From Icerya purchasi (lineage: Eukaryota; Arthropoda; Insecta; Hemiptera; Monophlebidae): 64,000 nt of DNA. The notes below the pieces were generated by a model. That model saw nothing but the letters and a program-made list of their open reading frames with translations, made no database searches and was not told where the DNA came from. Shown here one piece after another: positions 60,386-64,000 of this stretch. The translations under genes were made by a program, and so were the position numbers. The stretch spans positions 152,847,088 through 152,911,087 of the forward strand of contig CM077116.1 in the NCBI GenBank assembly GCA_039619475.1, written 5' to 3'. The first letter of the stretch is position 1; every line of letters begins with the position of its first letter.

Positions 60386-63300
60386 TACAGACCACCTACG
60401 GTGATTTTCAGGTATCATCCGTTAAACGTTGTCATCTGTGTTAGTGAGAAACACGAGTTACCAAATACAGCTATCAGAAATTCCGTCCAAACAATACCGT
60501 TCTTCGTTAGCAATTTAGTTTTTCCGCGCCTATAGCATGTTATATATGCATATATAATCACAAAACACATATTTTACATGATTTTATTTGGTTATTCGCT
60601 TTTTTTAAATATTTTCAATTTTTTTTTTGAAATTACGACTTCAGCGTGAAATACTCATAAACAGATTTTCGCGATGTAAATTTAAGAGTTCTGTTAGCAA
60701 TGGTGACACGAAACGGACGAAAATTATTATTATTAATAATCGGTCAAATGCATTCTCGGTTTTCTTAATTTTTTTGTTTTTTTTTTGCTAACGTATAGTC
60801 AACCGTATTCAAAAAATTAAAAAGCTATCAACTCTACGCCATTTAAAGGGTAACATAACTGGATTGAATTTGCTTCTGACACATATTCCTTATATTATCT
60901 TTCTTTTTTATTCGTATCTAACAAGTTTATTTGGGGATACGTTTATTGAAGTTTTTTCTGTTATTTACAATTTTAATTATATATTTAATTCCTTGACGAA
61001 TCAATTCTGGTTTCAAAAATATATCGAAAAAAACAAACAAAGGCGCAAAAATTTTTAAACATAAACACATTTATGTTAATACTGGGCGAGAAATGAATAC
61101 GATATTTCAAATTAAAAATTAAATATCTTTGTTTTGAATTTAATATTATGTAAATGTAAATTATGGTAATCTTTAAATTAACTCACAGAATGTTTAGTAC
61201 ATGAAACATCCTGCCCGGCTAACTTCTTTTTTTTTTTTAGTTCGTTTAGAAAAATTTTCAATCTTCAAAACACTGGACTAATATTATTTTCATAAAAATT
61301 TTAATAAAGCCAATAAGGAAGAAGCTTTTCTTGTTTTGTTTAATAATGAAGCGAGCGGCTCATAAAAGAATTATAATAATTAGAAAAATCGACTCGGCAA
61401 TACTTAATGCGTGTTTTGTAGGGAAAAAGAAAAAGTAAAGTAGTAAGTTGAGAAACAGAAGCGATTAATTAATTTTCTACTGTGTAATAGTTTTTAATAA
61501 AAAAAGGAAAAGAACCGTCAATGGCTACAACCACTTTGTAATTAACACGTTTGTTAGTTACAAAACGCGTTTTAACCGAATTTTTTTCTCTAGAATTTCG
61601 TTTTTTTACTAACTTATCACACTAAATTGCAATAATACTTTCTAAATATTGTCAGTTCAGGTAGGTTGGATTTGAGTAACACAAAGCTTTAAAAGGAATA
61701 ATTTGCAGGTATTCATTATTCGAATCATCGTTCTATTAATTTACATTAAATATTTATAATAGTAACTTTTTTGTCTTCCGTTTCTCATCATATCGGCTTT
61801 CTTTACTAAAGGTTTTTTGGTTTTATTTTGAAAAAAAAAAAAAATTCTTTAGTGACGGTAGTGAATAATATGGAAGAAGCTGTATTTAGTTCTCTATATC
61901 TCTGCTTATTGGTAATGACCGCAAAACATAACTGAGAATTACCTTTTTCGACCTCAGTCTTATTTATTTATTTGGACACATCAATCAAGGTCCTTTACCC
62001 GGTTTGCATTTCGATACTTATGATATGTTGTTGCAAATACTAAATTATCCGTACGCTTGCTTGTTTTCTTTTTGTATTTGCTGAACAGAAAAGTCGCGTT
62101 GAGGCAAAATGTGATCAAACAATAAATGAGTAATTGTTAAAATGAGCACGATCGCCTATTTGTTTTTATATAGTTATTTCATTAATTTATTCAGAATGAT
62201 TTGTCAGTTAGCCTTAGTATATTTGCTTTTATTTTTGTTCGATTCCTTTAGGTTGCTTTTTTAGATTTAACATTATTAGCCTAAAAGTAAAACGCACAGA
62301 AAGAAAAAAATATTTAATATTTATGAAAAAATGAACTTGCTCCTGCGTGCATGTTTTGTAGTAAACGAAAACATAAAATTTCGCATGAAGTAGGCATGGA
62401 AGAGAGAAGAGGATAAATTTTGAACATATTTATAAGAAAAATAATATTCTAGTCCGTCGTTTTTTTTTGTTTCTTTTTTTCACATACGGCTTAAACACAA
62501 CTGTGCCGATATCAAGCTGAGCCTGTTAAATTAGTTTACAGCATACTACACAAATTACAATGTTTGGTCGTTTAGTAATAACTGAAATTTTCAAAAACCA
62601 CAAAAATTGGAACAATATCCTCATTATTCTTCGATAAGGAATCAATCTTTCTTATATGAAATGGATACAGTCTTATTTAATAAATAGGTATTTTCTGTAA
62701 CACGCATAAACAATATTTAAGTTACCAACAATTTGAAACCTATAGTATGTATTGCGATAAAACTGCCGCAAAAAAATTATCCCCCATTTCCACAGGAATG
62801 ATAATTTCTCAAACCATATATATATATATATACATATATATATACAAGGTACAAACAATGTTCATACAGCTAGTTGAATTAGAAATTATGTTTTTCCTCT
62901 TTCACGTTTTCCCAACAAAATAAGAGTTTGCAATTATAATATAATAATAATAGCATTAATTACAAATATAGAAATAAACGATTTCGAAATCTTACATATA
63001 CACCTAAGTAATAATAATAATACCTATAATACATGCAAACACTAAAGTTAACTAATTACATTATGTGCTACACCACGAAGATAATCTTCAAGCTGAAGCT
63101 GATTATAATTTGTTGCGACTTTCAACAAACGTTTGTCGCAATCGACATATTTCTTTTTTTTACTCGGTTACTTTTATCAATAAGACTATGTTTTCTTCAT
63201 TTTGTTGATATTATATCACGTTGACAGACGAATGACAAAAACTATTATGTGTCAACATCCTTTGCGGCATTCTTTTTTTTTCGGAACAGAAAAGTAAAAA

Positions 63301-64000
63301 TAACAATAATGGCAAGTTTTACACGCATTCATTGTACATTTTGTTATGTTCTTCTGTTAGGAAAATTAACTATTTTCTTAGAAATTAAAAACCGAATAGC
63401 CAATCGTAAACAAACTGAAGCACTACACTTATTTACAGAAAACAGTTTCATTCGTTAATTCTCCGTACTACGGCCATTATTAAGAATAGTCTATTCGAAA
63501 ATTATTCTAGTAATTCTTCTTCCGCCGAAATAATAACAACTGCTTTACAATAAACTCTTATGGTCAATTCCAAGAAAAATATACGATTTTTTCCATGACG
63601 ATTTTATCACTTTTTCTTTTTCTTTTAGTCCTACAGATTCACATATTGTAAAATATTCGAGATCCTATTCATTACCTCTTTTCAGTCACTCGCAGGAAAT
63701 TACCCATGGTGAGAACCGAACCGACAAAAAAAAAATCGACGCCCGTTTGAGAAACGTGAGCAGTTTACAATATATCCAGAAAATTATTTTCCGCATGTAT
63801 GTTATTAGTGCTGTTGTATTTTTTTGGAATACTCACTGGCGATCAATATTTACTTGTTTTCCAAAAAGAATTACATATAACGGTTATAAAACAAATATAT
63901 ACTTTTAAGAATGTCAAATAGTTGTTTAAAAATCGGAAAATTTTTGTTAATTAATTATGTTAATTTTATTACTAAATGAGCTGCTTTATTGATGTTTTTG
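60386..64000. other. no recognisable gene
   Basis: AT-rich DNA with homopolymers and a TA tract near 62815-62845. Only short ORFs without recognisable domains. Confidence 0.5.

Overview
The window is AT-rich nuclear DNA from an animal, most likely an insect. That rests on the mobile-element mix: a D,D34D mariner, Penelope-like, hAT and Mutator-like remnants, many non-LTR retrotransposons of the I/Jockey/R1 type with an RNase H domain, and two tRNA-derived SINE families. The order cannot be told. No host protein-coding gene could be supported on either strand. The window looks like intergenic or intronic DNA whose recognisable content is almost all transposable elements, embedded in simple repeats (TA, GT, TTA, long poly-A/T and poly-C tracts). 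The only intact coding sequence is the mariner transposase.

Layout. 1-870: a minus-strand LINE RNase H remnant (family A). 4.36-5.66 kb: one copy of tRNA-SINE family 1, then a complete copy of tRNA-SINE family 2 with a perfect 12-bp target duplication. 9.3-11.4 kb: a 15-bp minisatellite followed by a CpG-dense stretch. 11.75-14.05 kb: a decayed hAT transposase next to a family A LINE fragment bounded by a near-identical direct repeat of about 65 bp. 15.57-16.89 kb: a complete mariner with perfect 29-bp terminal repeats in a TA microsatellite. 19.3-22.5 kb: SINE copies in both orientations. 22.5-24.7 kb: a family A LINE split by a later, 5'-truncated family B LINE with poly-A tail and 10-bp target duplication, then a plus-strand RT fragment. 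29.46-30.0 kb: two tandem copies of a 274-bp unit with a GC-rich palindrome. 34.9-37.9 kb: family B RNase H remnant, Mutator-like transposase C-terminus, a foldback, a LINE RT remnant and a further RNase H remnant. 40.2-41.4 kb: the 3' half of another LINE with A-rich tail. 45.1-47.6 kb: family B LINE 3' end, then a non-autonomous hAT-like element into which a Penelope-like element (GIY-YIG endonuclease, inverted terminal arms carrying hammerhead-like motifs) has inserted. 58.88-59.53 kb: a second copy of that hAT-like element without the insertion, which serves as the empty site. 56.85-58.25 kb is CpG-dense. The remainder shows no recognisable gene.

The elements do not form a pathway. What they give is a readable insertion history: family B LINE inside family A LINE, Penelope inside the hAT-like element, and mariner inside a TA repeat. 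I found no evidence for a novel multi-gene system. The most informative loci are the nested Penelope insertion with its hammerhead-like arms, the two SINE families, and the direct repeat around the family A fragment.
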